Positions 21,448 to 33,926 are shown, numbered from the stretch's first letter. The stretch is 64,000 nucleotides of DNA from Dactylonectria macrodidyma (GCA_020744425.1 JAGMUV010000046.1:186001-250000); one strand, 5' to 3'. A program made the numbers and translations. Notes: generated by a model from the sequence alone, not told the origin.

Positions 21448-24438
21448 ATGGATCCGCTCAGCATAAGCGCTGCCGTCGTTGCATCTCTCCAAGTCGCATG
21501 CTCGATACTATTCAACTGCTACCGCGTCCGGGCCGAGATGCGCAAGATTCCTGGGACTTTGATCCAAATCATCGACGAGGTTCGCGACCTTCGTAATCTG
21601 ATTGAGAGTGTCGAATCAGTCCTAGACCGGGAACAATTTTCAGATGATACGAGCCTGACAGCACTGGAAACGTCACAAGGATTTGCCCATGTGACCAAGA
21701 CCGCGGTAGCAAATTGCCTGGCAGAGTTTCGGATCATCGAGAGTCGCATCTGCCTCGAGCAGGTCGATACTCTCATGTCGTCGAAACGGAAGGCGTTTCT
21801 TCAATCGCTGACCTGGCATTTGAGAGGAGACGATGTGAAGGAGTCCATTGCTAGCTTGCAGCGATGCAAGGCGGCATTGAACCTTGCAATAAGCTCGCAC
21901 AACTCGTAAGTCTGCATGCACACGGAGAATGAAACCCCCTTATCCATGGATTCTGACTCAACCTTACGCGGGGGCAGACTGGTCATCCAGAACATCGAGC
22001 AAATTTCCGTATCCTTAGATCACAAAGTCACAGAGTCCTGTCAGCGCATAGATGCTCTGGCGAGAGGTCTCAGTGCAAATCGGCTTGGTATGTCCCCTCA
22101 ACCAACCATTGGGCAGATCAACATTCTTACCAATTTCTAGATGACTTGCAAAAAGCAGTAGCAAACTGGCTTTCTCCGTTGCGGCCAGCCGAACAACATC
22201 ATGCAGCAAAAGCCTCCCACCAATCTGGGACGTCGGAATGGTTCCAACGCAGCGACATATTCCAAGATTGGAGTGAGGGCAAGGACAAGATGCTATGGCT
22301 GAGTGGACCCCGTGAGTTAAAACATAACTGGATTCTGTTTCCATGAGAAACTAGGCTAACTGGTAAATTCATCCAGCTGGCTCTGGCAAGACAGTCTTGA
22401 TGTAGGTGGTGCATTAAGAATACTCAGTACCTTGTTGGGCACGCTCACTAACCCTCTGCTAGGAGCCACGCGATCGAGTCAGTTGTCAAAAACACTACCG
22501 AGTACTGCAACGAGGCAGTCTATGCCTTCGTATACTGCGACTTTCGAAATCCCGACTCCCAAAATATGACAACTATCCTCGCTATAATACTAAGTCAATT
22601 GTGCGCTTAACTCAGGTACTTTCCAGAGGAGCTGCTTCGTGCTTATCAGTCAAGCACCCAAAGAGGCCATGACCACTTTCCAGGTATTGAAGCGCTATCC
22701 GAGGCAATAAAAATGCTATCGAGGCAGCGAAAGACTTATCTGTTCATCGATAGTATTGACGAGGTGGAAGATTGCAGATTGCTGGCGAAACATCTACTAC
22801 ACATCGCCAATTCAGCATCCCAGATTCACATCCTGGTGGCAAGTCGAAACGAGGTGTTTATCCAACAGGCCCTGGAAGATGTTTCACGAATTTCCCTCGA
22901 GAATTATATTTCGGAGATCGATAGAGACATTGAACAGAATGTGGTGGAGCGTCTCAGCAACGATGACGACTTCGTCTGGTTGCCGCCCGACATTCAGACG
23001 CTTGTTTCCACGTCTTTGGTCTCAAAGTCCAAGGGAATGTAAGAAACTCCTCACAACATACCCTCGTGTATTTATTACTAGGCCATCGTTGATGCTAATA
23101 ACCGTTTGCAGCTTTCGATGGGTAGCGTGCCAGCTTGATGCTCTCAGCAACTGTAGAACGGTTAGACATGTGAAGAAATCCTTGACTCAGTTGCCCAGAG
23201 GGTTGAACGAGACCTATAGCAGGATCTTGACACGCACAGATCCATTAGATATCCCGTTACTGAGAAAGATCACGATATGGCTAGCCTTTGCCATGGTTCC
23301 TCTGACATTGGATCAACTCTGGGAAGCGCTTGCAATTGAACAAGGAACAAGTCACATTGATCATGAGGCGCGACTTCGGAGCCCTTAAGAGATAGTCATC
23401 GCAGGCAAAAGTCTCATCACCGTTTCACCAGACGGACATGTCATGCTCGCTCACCTTTCAGTTCGGGACTATCTTTTCTCGTCTGAGATCAGGCAAAATC
23501 CGGACACAGCAAAGTTTGCCCTCGGGTTTGGACTCGGCCACTTGGACTTGGCTCGAGTCTGTCTCACTTACCTATTCTTCTCCGACTTATCTTCTGGGCC
23601 CTCTAATACCCAAGAAGAGTATCTAGACCGATTGAGATAACTTCCACTATTGCCCTATGCCACCAAATACTGCTTTTACCACACTTGCAACGCGGAGTTG
23701 AATAACAAATTATAAAGCTTGACCCTCAGATTCTTTTCGCCGACGTGCCGACAGAACTTCATGTCTTAGGTACAAGTTTTGAATGCAGACTCACCCTTCA
23801 AATAGAATATCTTCCCGAACCACGCGACTTCGCTATACTACGCCGCTTCGCTGGGTCTGCAGAAAGTGGTTGAGACATTGCTTCAATCAGCAATATCTAC
23901 CGAGATTAATGCCCCAGGAAGCCGATTCGAAGGTATAGCTATTCATACAGCAACTATCCGGGGTCATATACTCATCATCCAACGACTCATCAGTGCAGGT
24001 GCCAATCTAGGGAAGGCAGATTTCAACCAGGTGACGCCTCTCCATAGTGCAGCGAGTTAGGGCAGTATGGGGGCAATTAAAGTCTTGCTAGATCACGGAG
24101 CACCTCCAGATGCGAGGGATGGTATGGATGGCAAGACGCCGGCTGATTGGGCCAGACTCAGTGGGCATATGGCCGCCGCAGATCTCATCGAACAGTATTC
24201 ACGAAATGGGGTTCGAAACGACAAGGCGGATTTATGGATCCTAGCGGAAGGCTCCCAGGAAGTAGACATATGGACACCAACGTCTGGCTACTTTCCTGAC
24301 TTCTATGAGAGAAGATCTGGCCTCGAGTGCTCTCTCGTCATCAAAATGACTATCGGAGAGGCCAGTTCCTGTTTTGATGGCGACTTCTCGCCCGTGTCGC
24401 CTGTCGGGCAAGTTGATGGGTCACCACCTGTTTGGTAG
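21448..24438 (+). pseudogene. NACHT-ankyrin NLR-like gene, 6 exons, seven nonsense codons
   Basis: Fungal NLR-like proteins are intracellular receptors of heterokaryon incompatibility and non-self recognition. The start MDPLSISAAVVASLQVAC is the usual beginning of their N-terminal helical domain. Exons are 21448-21905, 21978-22087, 22141-22311, 22377-22401, 22463-23038 and 23112-24438, and every splice keeps phase. The Walker A motif GPPGSGKT is assembled across intron 3, Walker B is TYLFIDSIDEVED, then MLAHLSVRDYLFSS, and C-terminal ankyrin repeats (LHSAAS, GAIKVLLDHGAPPDARDG). The frame of 888 codons contains stops at 22608, 23386, 23638, 23713, 23767, 23803 and 24058. All are TAA or TAG and each can be explained by CAA/CAG to TAA/TAG. 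There are no frameshifts, so it died by point mutation, probably mild RIP acting on a multicopy family. Confidence 0.88.
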
Positions 24439-27400
24439 ACGAGAAGCCACGAGTAGCGATTGGATAGCGAGCCATGGACTTCACAATTCTCTGAGAGCGA
24501 ATGTATATAAACTAGCGAATGCAATGGGGTGGTCAAGGGGCTACCCTCATTAAGTCAGCTGTGCTCTCTCGCCATGGAAAGACGCAAAGGCTAAAAGATT
24601 CAGACTAAACAAGTGACGTTTCTAGTACAACGAAGCGAGTATCATACAGGACGAATTTGAGGAGACAAGAACCTCCTCCGCTAGGTGGAGGGGTTTGTCG
24701 GAAAGCTAGCGTGGCACTCAGATGACTTGATTGTGTGTATATTATGTGTATATATCTAGGAGGTCTCCTGACTGTAATTATATATATATTCTAATTATTA
24801 CTAAAAGTAAGGGCCTAAGGTATCTATACTAATAAGCAGTCTTAAATCTAGAGGTTACTATATAACTACTTAATTAAGTACTTTATATATAATCTAATCT
24901 AATATACCCCTTTAGCTTAAGAGTATTATTATTAAGCTATACTCTTTATCTTTTTTTAATTATTCTAATTAATTAGAGAGATTTATTAGCTTAAGCTATT
25001 AAGTAAATTTAGTAAATACTTTTTTTAATAGGCTCTTTATTAAACTATTAGTAAATAATTATATTAATAGAGTATAAATTACTTTAATCTTTTCTTTTAA
25101 TATCTTTTACTTAAGCTAATAGTTATAAATATTAATATATTATAATTTTATTTATAATTATATAAGCTTTATTATAATTAGTTAAATAGTTTATTTATTA
25201 TTATATTTAATAATAATTCTTAAGAGTAAGATAGTTATTTAATAAGTAATTAGTAAAAATAAGTTAATTTTTAATATTAAAATTAGTCTATTTATAAAAA
25301 GGGCTTTTTTAATAGCTTAAGATAAAGTAAATAGCTTAGCTTTAGTTATTAATATTATAATTATATTCTATTTATTTATTTAGTATAATATAATCTTTTT
25401 AAATAGCTTTATAATAAAGGTTTATAAGCTTTAATAATTTATTAAATTATTTATAAAACTTATATTAAAAGCTATTTATAAGCTATTTTCTTTATATTTA
25501 GAGATTATAGTATATTTAAAGAAAAAACTATATATTTTAATAAAGTATTATAAAGCTTAATTAATTACTTAATAATACTATAGCTTTAAGTTCTAATTAA
25601 ATCTAGCTAGCTAGCTTATTATAAATACTATATTTAATTAAGTTATTATAACTATATATATAATTATTCTAACTTTATATTAATAAAGATTAATACTTTT
25701 AAAGCTAATAATCTTTTTATAAAGTAATAGTTCTTTTTATATTATAAAAGTTATTACTTATAATCTTAGTATATAATTAGTAAATAGTTAATATATCTTA
25801 TTAATATAAGAGAATTATAAGAGCTATAAGTAATAGTTTTTATAATCTTAAATTACTTTAATCCTTAGGAATTATTATAAAGGCTTACTTTCTTTTAAAT
25901 AATAAGTTTTTTATAAATCTCTTATTAATAATATTACTTAAGATTTAACTTACTTTAAAAAGTAAAAGATATAATTATTTATATAAAAAAAGAAGATAAT
26001 ATTCTTATAAAGCTAGTAATAGTCCTTATTTAGTATTTAATAAAAGCTTATTAATAGTAAACCCTTTTTAAAGTGCTTTTATTATAAAAGAAGTAATTAT
26101 TTAAGATTATAAAGAGCTTTTTATAGCTTTAGAATTATTTCTAACTTTTAATATTTTCTAAGTATTTTTATATAAATCTCTTTATTAAGCTTTATATATA
26201 TAAAGGTATTAATTATATTATATTATAATATATTATAATTAAATAAGTTAGCTAAGGCTGTAAAAGTTTTAGTATTCTTAGTAGATTTCTGTTTACTAAT
26301 AAAGCTAACTGCTGGTTTCTTCTTGCTATAATAAGTATAGATAATGGATATTAAGTTATTTTAAAGCCCTTAAGGAGTAGACTTCGGATGCATTACTTAA
26401 TAACGTAAGATATAAAGATGTATTAAGTAAATAAAGTTTTTATACTAAGTAAAATTCTAAGTAAATAAATAAACCAGGGGGACTACTAGCTGGCAAGCTA
26501 GGCCTACTTTTTATAAGCTATTATCTAATTACTCCTCGTTTTATAGCTATCTATATAAAATCTAAACCAATCAGAGCCTGGGAAACTTATTAATCCCTAT
26601 TTATACCAAACTCTTATTATTGGGAAAAAAACTTATGGATTAATATAGAGTCAGCCTTCAGCTGAATTAACTTTAGGATTTTTAACTTTAATTTATTAAT
26701 TATTTTATATTAAGTACTAAGTGCTATAATTATAAGAACGGATTTAGTTTAATTAAAATTATATTAATACTAACTTATACTTATTAAATACTAAGTTTAA
26801 TATTTCTTTTAAAAATCTAGAATAAGAAAGCTTTAATAAGTGTATTTACTTAGCTATAGCTTCTTATTACTCTTATTACCTTTATAATACTTCCGGATTT
26901 TATCTCTTTATAAAGTAAGTATACAGTCTTAACTGTCTTATTATTATATCTATTAAATAAGTTAAAGTCTTTACTAAATGCATAATTAAATCAAGTCTAA
27001 CTTTTAAAAACCGCATATAATTTAAGTAAGCTAATATAGCTAGAATTTAAACACAGTTTATATAAAGACAGTTTCTATTACTTTATATAAATAAGCCCTT
27101 TAATTAAATATTCTATAGCTTATTTATACTAACTTTATTAAAGTATATTTTACTAAGTTAGTAGAATTACTAGTACTAATATTTATTATATTAATAATAG
27201 ACCTTATTATAAGTCTTAGCTTATACCTCTCTTCTTAAACTTTAAGATTATATACTAACTAAGTGTAACTTAAATCGCTATAATAATAAGCAAATTATAG
27301 CTATTACTTTAGCTAATATTATTATCTATTTACTTACTAAAGGTTATTATATTTAGTGCAATAAGTAAAGAAATAGATATTAAAATGCGCTAAGTAAAGA

Positions 27401-27689
27401 AGTAATTTCTATAAATACTAGCTTAAAGTTCTTCTATTAAGTCTAATATCTATATAAGAGCAGGTCCATTATCTCGAAACTATAACTAATGCTAGAAGTA
27501 AGCGTAAGGATTTCGGATTTGCTCACTAAGCTTAGCTTAAGAGAAATCCGCCTTTGGACTACTCTATACTTCGTAAGGCCTAGCCTGAGTGCAAGACTGT
27601 TAGATAACTGTCATTGTCCAAGAAATTCTGGTCTGCCTCACGTGCCATCTAATGAAAATATCCTATGTGAATGTTGTATTTAACGCACT
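24439..27689. repeat. Extreme AT-rich RIP block (about 2.7 kb from 24740 to 27480)
   Basis: Composition switches near 24740 from normal to almost pure A/T with only occasional agctt/aagct motifs, and back near 27480. Stops occur in every frame and no protein family survives. Sequence around 26395-26475 and again at 27345-27400 shares aagtaaa/ttaagtaa motifs, but I could not prove terminal repeats. From 24439 to 24740 is the 3' flank of the NLR-like pseudogene. Confidence 0.7.
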
Positions 27690-27790
27690 GCTTCTGCTAT
27701 TAATTAAACTGCTTTAAAGGCCGCTTTATAAAAAGGCTATGAGGAGGTAATACAGCTATTATTAAGGCATGGCGCAAATACATTTTCCAT
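27690..27790 (+). pseudogene. Single ankyrin-repeat fragment
   Basis: The frame reads TALKAAL, a stop, KGYEEVIQLLLRHGANTFS, one typical ankyrin repeat with two TAA codons nearby. It is a leftover of a RIP-hit ankyrin gene on the right edge of the AT-rich block. Confidence 0.6.
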
Positions 27791-28263
27791 TTAATATTAT
27801 GCTAACTACTTATTATTATAATCCTTGTAGTTAGACTGTTAATACTTGTAATACCCCGACCCTCGCTCTTTAGCGATGCCACCTTTAGGTAAGCAAGGAG
27901 CCCGTGATCGCAGTCATAGGAACTGGATGCCGAGAGTGTCACCGTGGGTGTGCTATACATGCAGCTGGAAATGAGACACTGCAACTTCGCAAGCCGCTGC
28001 AGCACTTCCAGGGCATCTTCAGCCTCGAGCTCGTCCAGGATATCGAGAATCACGTAGTATTGGCAGTCTTTGAGAAAGTGCTGCTTGAAGTAAGAGGAAT
28101 ATGTCTAATAGGAAAATTAAGCTCTACATAAGCCCGGATCCGTACTGTGGAACTGATTAAACCTAGATTGAAACTTCAAACCTAGACCAACCTCAAAAAC
28201 CTAGATCGTCGGCTCCAACGACATTACTGATCCGAGGCCATCAGGGTTACCCAGAACTCTAGG
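27791..28263. other. Intergenic, nothing recognised
   Basis: Normal composition between the ankyrin fragment and the F-box promoter. A minus ORF at 28053-27802 has no motif. Confidence 0.4.
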
Positions 28264-28271
28264 TATAAATA
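28264..28271 (+). promoter_or_regulatory. TATA box of the F-box gene
   Basis: TATAAATA lies about 50 bp before the first ATG of the F-box gene and about 95 bp before the second, a normal distance for a fungal TATA box. Confidence 0.55.
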
Positions 28272-28319
28272 GCTGGCTTTCCTCCCCACTATATTAATAG
28301 GATCCGCCCTGTCTGACAG

Positions 28320-29876
28320 ATGCCATTCTCCCCTTGCCACAAAAGAGCACGCCCTCACCCCAAAATGGCACCGCAAAACACATTACCGCCAGAAATCCAG
28401 CTCTGCATCCTAACGTGGCTAATGGAACCGGACAATAGCTCAAATGGCTCTAGGACTCACCTCTCCCTCTGCGCTTGTGTCTGCAAACACTGGCAATTGA
28501 TTGTGGAGCAAAGAACGTTTCGCCATTTCATATTACATCCATCTGATATTCAAGACTTTGCCGGCCTTGCTCGTCCTTACCGGAGGGGCTACATCAAGCA
28601 TATCGTCCTGGAGATTCCCATCGAAGATGCTGATGATAGGAGGCCTCATAACCACGCCCTAAATATCGACGAGAATAACGTCGTATTTACGCAGGCAGCC
28701 CGGAACCTTTGGGAGGTTCTCTCAGCTTGGAGGAACCACCGGCTCACAGTTGAACTCGGCATTGTTTCGTCATTCGAGATGGGGATGGATCACGACGATT
28801 ACAGGAATATCCGCGCATCATATGCCAATTTCCTAAAGCAAGGCTTCTCTGAACCTGCCTCGCCTGATCCACATTTGGAGCACTTAAAACGCTTTGAAGA
28901 TGTTCCTACTGATATATCGTGGCTAGATGTGTGGAACTGGCAGAAATGGAGGTTCTTAGGAACAACGCCGCTGGATTTTGACTTTGGCAGACATCTAAGT
29001 GGAGAAGATCAAAGTGCGCGCAACCTTCCCAAGGTACAAGCCATCGCCTGTCTTCTTATTCGTCGGCGGTACTTTCGGAATATCAGCGCAAAGGCTCTCT
29101 CTCAGATATTCAAAGCTGCACCTTGCCTTGAAGTCATTCACCTTGAGCGATGGTGCTACGGCCGGAGGAGAGATGACAAAAAATGGGATATAGGTATAGT
29201 TATGCTCACCTCTGGAACATGTCAAGTACGCTCACATTATATAGACTCAGCACTACTTGGACATGAGTTACCGCCTTCACTCAAGCAATTCAGCTTCTAC
29301 GAAGAGTTTAGTACTGCATACCACCAGCAACCTAGGAAAATGACAATACCACGATTAAACCGCCGACTACTCAAGGCCATGATCAAAACCAGCCGCCACC
29401 TCGAACACATCTCTATCTCTTTCGCCATTGATGCCCGGGACTTCTTTTTACCCAACCCACAACTCGACGGGGGGGTTCTAATAACGATAGCACTAACATC
29501 GGATACACTGGTATCCCATTCAAGTGCTGCAGTTAACGAACTGCTCGAGAATATAGCTGAGGCCGCAAAGAAAATGCCCAAGCTCAAGGTACTGGAGATT
29601 TGGTACTGCAAGACTGGAGAGGCTGGTATTTTCCGATATGAGAAATCGGATAGATCTGGCAACATGACCTGGCTGGGCACTTGGAGCTTTGACATATCGA
29701 AGCAGGTTAAACAGGCGTGGCACGAGGTATTTGCCAACCCAGATGGCGGCCTATATGGACTTGACATAAAGGTCATCAGCCTCCCGCCTGAAGAAATAGC
29801 AAGTGTTGGATCTGTCGTTCCATATCTAAAGCTTAAGAAACATATTCTGCATGATGTCTCATGGACACAGGTTTAG
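28320..29876 (+). CDS. F-box domain protein, 518 aa (or 501 aa if an in-frame intron is removed)
   Basis: This is probably the substrate-recognition subunit of an SCF ubiquitin ligase. The N-terminal LPPEIQLCILTWL (residues 23-35) and LSLCACVCKHWQLIVEQRTF (about 50-69) form a typical F-box. The rest resembles the large family of lineage-specific fungal F-box proteins with an irregular LRR-like C-terminal half (KALSQIFKAAPCLEVIHL, KMPKLKVLEIW). The frame is open end to end and ends KKHILHDVSWTQV. A second ATG at 28365 (MAPQNTLPPE) has the better context and may be the true start. A 51-nt segment at 29194-29244 begins GTATAG and ends ATATAG, a multiple of three; removing it deletes a stretch that looks out of place (VMLTSGTCQVRSHY), so it may be an intron. 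Confidence 0.85.
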   Translation: MPFSPCHKRARPHPKMAPQNTLPPEIQLCILTWLMEPDNSSNGSRTHLSLCACVCKHWQLIVEQRTFRHFILHPSDIQDFAGLARPYRRGYIKHIVLEIPIEDADDRRPHNHALNIDENNVVFTQAARNLWEVLSAWRNHRLTVELGIVSSFEMGMDHDDYRNIRASYANFLKQGFSEPASPDPHLEHLKRFEDVPTDISWLDVWNWQKWRFLGTTPLDFDFGRHLSGEDQSARNLPKVQAIACLLIRRRYFRNISAKALSQIFKAAPCLEVIHLERWCYGRRRDDKKWDIGIVMLTSGTCQVRSHYIDSALLGHELPPSLKQFSFYEEFSTAYHQQPRKMTIPRLNRRLLKAMIKTSRHLEHISISFAIDARDFFLPNPQLDGGVLITIALTSDTLVSHSSAAVNELLENIAEAAKKMPKLKVLEIWYCKTGEAGIFRYEKSDRSGNMTWLGTWSFDISKQVKQAWHEVFANPDGGLYGLDIKVISLPPEEIASVGSVVPYLKLKKHILHDVSWTQV

Positions 29877-30007
29877 AGGCTGGCGCAAAATAAAAACATT
29901 GCTATGCCGGGTCATTATTCATGTTATGTCGTGTGATAAGAACAAAGCCAGTACTCGGACACCATTAAGAAAGATATAGTTGGTCCAGCAAAACTCAAAG
30001 GTAACCC
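29877..30007. other. Short intergenic gap
   Basis: This is the shared 3' flank of the F-box gene and the small minus-strand ORF. Confidence 0.5.
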
Positions 30008-30322
30008 CTACTCCTCTATTCCCGAATCGGTATCGGGAGGGGCCTCGAAGTCGTCGTCGTCGTCGTCGACAAAATCCGGCCCATTGGCCTCGGGCACCAG
30101 GGAGACATCGCCCGAGAGGGCATTGGTGGCATGACGGCGGGCGGCATCGTGCTCGGCGCGAGCACGCTGGTTTGCTGCGAGGGCAGCACGATGGACAGCC
30201 GGGGGACAGCCGGCGAAGAGAGAGACGCGAGCGACGCGAAGTCGCTGCAGGGCAGCCAGGCGACGGCGTCGGGCAGCGGCGCACCAGAGCAGGGCGAGGC
30301 GGCGAGAGCGGCGGGAAGTCAT
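30008..30322 (-). CDS. Small Arg-rich / Asp-tail hypothetical protein, 104 aa
   Basis: I do not recognise this family. The first 60 residues are strongly basic and alanine/arginine-rich (MTSRRSRRLALLWCAAARR). The end is acidic with a six-Asp run (DFVDDDDDDFEAPPDTDSG), so the protein is bipolar in charge and probably disordered at its C terminus. GC content is far above the neighbours, which also makes long ORFs on the other strand likely. Just before the ATG the minus strand shows CTGAC and TTGCTAG, an intron end, with GTATAC some 80 nt upstream. This suggests a spliced leader or an additional 5' exon, which raises the chance that the gene is real. Confidence 0.5.
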   Translation of the reverse strand: MTSRRSRRLALLWCAAARRRRLAALQRLRVARVSLFAGCPPAVHRAALAANQRARAEHDAARRHATNALSGDVSLVPEANGPDFVDDDDDDFEAPPDTDSGIEE

Positions 30323-31674
30323 CTAGCAATCACTGTCAGCGGACCAGTCCATATCAAGAATCGAGCAAGCGTATAATAGTAGTATACCTTGGAGCGAAGG
30401 GGGGCGGCAGGCGGGCGACGAGCAAAGCGACGACGACAGGTGACTTGATGCTGAACGATTTAGTCCCTGACAAGAAGATGGGGGATAGAGGACCACGTAC
30501 GGAGAAAGCAAACAGGTTGAAGAAGACTATTCACATTCACACTGTTAGTAGCTTTTCACCAAGGAGCTGGCTGTGCAGGACGGAACCGCAAAGGGGGATT
30601 CTGTGAGCGGACACGTACAAATCTCGAGTCTGAAGTGGCTGGAGAGGAAGGAAAAGCAACAAGGACGGAGCGCGAACTGAGAGAAGATGACGATGAGCAA
30701 GCATGCACTTGCTGCCGTTGTGGCATGCTTGCTCATGGGCAGCATCGCGACTTCCTGGATTGTAGCTCTATTCTAAGTATACGCTGCGGCTGAGAGCATT
30801 GACAAATACATTTGGGATCACCAGTGTTGTATTAAATAACAACAGCAGTTTCCACACCTTAGTCATATAGGCATTAATATACTCTCAGTAAGTCTTGAGC
30901 TAGCAGAGCTGGAACGAACCTTCTTCAGCGCTCGTAGGACCGCATCATTGGACTGGCTCTCTATGACATTTGAGCGGCTGCAGGAAGTTGAGTGTCTCAG
31001 CAACTGGATGTGGAATGGGCATATTATCAGGACTCGGCACAGCGGACTGGGGCTAGTATGCAATTCTGGCGTTGCTAATGATGATATTTATATAGAAATT
31101 AGTGATGTATGTCAAATGTCGGAAGTGAGATGTGAATGTAGAGGATGGAGCAGTGTCTTCTTCTATGAAGTAGGTAAATAAAGGCGAAGTGTCGACATGG
31201 AATCAGCTGATAACGGTGTAGCAATGGTTTAGCAAAGGCACGGGGAAAAAGACCAAAGACCAAAGACCAAATAGGAGAGCAGATGCTAACCGCGGTACAC
31301 ACTTAAGCCGACCAAGGAGAGGGGTTCTTTTAAGTCCGGGGGCGGGGCATAGACCTTTCATTCCTCAAAGCCACCGCTTATGACATTGGTCCCTGCTAAA
31401 TACCCGGAACGTGTATCTCACCCTCGCCAACCTCACCGGCTTCTCTTCCTATCTCCCGGTCTGCGGCAACCTTCCGGTCGGCGGATGTTGCGGCAGACGG
31501 ACACATCGGCGAAGGCTATAAGTTATACTTCGCAGGGCCCATTACGGTTGTCTACGGGCTTTGGTAAGGTAGAGTCTTCCGAAATGGGAAATGCCTAGGT
31601 TGATCTAACTTGGAAAAGGTTTAAGGAAGCCATATTTCTATTAAATGTAGGGGCAATGAGAACAGCAAACCACA
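30323..31674. other. Intergenic with a short hairpin
   Basis: Contains the putative 5' end of the small minus-strand gene, a perfect inverted repeat at 30693-30736 and the 5' flank of the regulator at 31675. No other gene is supported. Confidence 0.4.
30693..30736. repeat. Perfect 14-bp inverted repeat, 16-nt loop
   Basis: atgagcaagcatgc at 30693-30706 and its exact reverse complement at 30723-30736 could form a stable hairpin. It is too short to be a transposon by itself and no target duplication is visible. Confidence 0.7.
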
Positions 31675-33537
31675 ATGAGCGACTCCACGCCAGCACGGAC
31701 AAAAAGCCGTCAACCGCACAGTATCCTCGCCTGTGAGGAATGCCGTTCACGAAAGCTTCGGTGCGACATGGGTCAACCTCCATGCGGCACCTGTCTCGAT
31801 CTAGGGGTTATGTGTATTACCAACACGGCCCGCCGGCCAAGGGGCCCGAAGAAGGGGCATGTCGATGCACTCAAGTCTCGCATAGGTGAGGTGTACGGCG
31901 GCTTAGTGACTAGGTCGTAGCTAATGTTATAATGCAATGTGCAGCGTCCCTCGAGCGTCAGCTACTTTAGACTTCACAAGCCCAGACGGACACGCACCCT
32001 GCTGGACGAGAAGATACAATCCGACAAGCCTGGGAACCGGACCAGCCAGTGGCGGTCGACCCGGCGAAGAGTATTCTGAGGGCGACAACACCATAAATCC
32101 ACACGGTTTATTGGACGTCTATGCCCTTGAGCCTATAGTGTTTCCTCAATGGCTATAGACAGTCCCTTTTGATAATGATGGTGAATGGAGCAAACACCTC
32201 GATACCTTCACAGAGTCCACGTACTTCTCCATGCCAGCACTAGGGAGTAATGCATCCAGGTCAGCATTGTGCTTCGCTTCACTTGGCGCTTGCCATGGCC
32301 CGAGGCAACAAGACTCCGAGACATTAACGTCCAAATTTCTTCCGGGTTCCCTCGCGGTGCAAATGTCAGAGTTGGAGCGCGCTGACCTGTAAGCTCTTCA
32401 TAACAGTCTACGGGGGAGTGATGAGCTAACCATCTGCCACAGACAAAATCTTTTCTTTGAACGGGTGCACGTCTTTGCGCCTATCATCAACCAGCGCCGC
32501 TACTACGCACTGGCTAACCAGGCGTCGGAGGCAAGCGAGTCCTTTCCCTACTTACAACATGCCTTGTGGACCCTCGCGGCGTCCATGGGAACCTAGTTCA
32601 ATCATCTTCTGTCCCCGCTGTACCATCACACCTGCCGCACGCTGGATGTGTTGGATCGTAGCTTACTAGAGGAGGCTGTTCCCATAGAGGAGGTACAAGC
32701 GTGGCTCCTCCTGTCTATCTACGAGATCTTGAAGACTAGCCCTCTGAGGGGTTGGATTAGCGCAAGTCGCTGCTTTTGCTTGGTCCATATCTTGAAACTC
32801 CATGAGATCGATAAGCCGGAAGGTTGGCATACCTCAGCTTGGGCCAATTTGTCCTGGGTCGAGATCGAGGAGCGGCGGAGGACTTTTTGCACGGCATATG
32901 CGCTTGAGTGTTATGCCAGCCTCGTTAACCGCCAGCCGTTGGCTCTAAATGAGCAAACGGTAAGATCAAGCCTCAGTCTCCGCTGTGCGGAAAGACTACC
33001 TGTATACCTAACAGATACCGGTAGATACTTACCCGCCTGCCGGGTCCAGAGACCGAGTTTCACCACCAGCAAGATGTCGAAACCGAATTCCTAGCCCTAG
33101 CCATTGCACAAAAGAGCGAACAGCTTTTAACGCCATATGCCAAAACGATCGTCATTGTCACAGTCCTCGCACGCAGCATCTCTCACCGAAACCAGTGCCA
33201 CGCGGAGCAAATCATAGAACCCAAGTCCCAGAACTACCTAGCACGCCATACGGCACTGGATGACATACTGAGGAAAGAGATCCTGGCCACATTGTCGAGC
33301 GTTTCCGTCGATCTAGAGTCGTACGATCCTACCTCTTTCTTCACCGACGTGTTGGCGCAAGCGACGGTGCTTGTCCTGTTCATGGAATTGAATTCTGTGT
33401 CCCAGGACACTGAGACGTGGAAAGACGTCTATGAAATCTATGAGAAAAATGCGGCAAATGCTGCAGGGAGAATCCACGAACTGACCCAGTCAGATCAATC
33501 ACAACACAACATTCCTATGCTTTCAGGCCCGGCCTAG
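31675..33537 (+). pseudogene. Zn2Cys6 transcription factor, three TAG stops and a frameshift
   Basis: The N-terminal exon encodes a fungal binuclear zinc cluster, ACEECRSRKLRCDMGQPPCG with TCLDLGVMC following (C-X2-C-X6-C-X6-C-X2-C-X6-C), after about 18 residues. Intron 1 is 31886-31944, another splices near 32389-32442, and a 65-nt intron lies at 32960-33024 with a CTAAC branch. The middle homology region is recognisable (FFERVHVFAPIINQRRYYAL; LDRSLLEEAVPIEEVQAWLL; WVEIEERRRTFC). The gene carries TAG codons at 31968, 32156 and 32594, each explicable as CAG to TAG, and the frame shifts once near 32060 between the zinc cluster and the middle region. It would have been a nuclear regulator of a pathway gene set; which one is unknown. 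Confidence 0.85.
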
Positions 33538-33926
33538 CTTTTAATAGTAATATACACAAAGCTAGTTGAGCTAGGGTGGCTGACAGGGGATTGTAACAGA
33601 CCCCGATTCGTGCCGGAGTTTATTTTTGTAGAAACCTTATATGTGAAGTCGCATGTAAGTTAAACGGGCACCCTTGTATGTCACTGCTGCTGTCGTTATG
33701 GGACGCCGTGGGCTACAAGTGGTACTACACCGTTGAACGACGGAGGAGGAGTCGTTTCTTTTTTTCCATAGGCAGGCGTCTGTTCTTTTAAGAGAAAGAG
33801 AGATATTGAACACGAGCAGTGTTTGTTTCTTACATATTACATTTAAGAGATGGAATCTCTCGCGAAGTGATGAAGGACTAGTGAGTCTGGGCTGTCATCC
33901 CCGCCATCATATAATAAGTTGCACCG
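33538..33926. other. Intergenic, nothing recognised
   Basis: 3' flank of the dead regulator; no feature supported. Confidence 0.4.

Noticed and set aside
24740..27480. CRISPR-like or satellite array
   Set aside because: Repetition is only the low complexity of RIP-mutated DNA; no regular repeat-spacer spacing, and CRISPR is not expected in a fungus.
29297..29776. 159-codon minus ORF
   Set aside because: Antisense shadow of the F-box gene.
29980..30606. 208-codon plus ORF rich in Arg
   Set aside because: Antisense of the small GC-rich minus ORF; low-complexity shadow frame with a less plausible composition.
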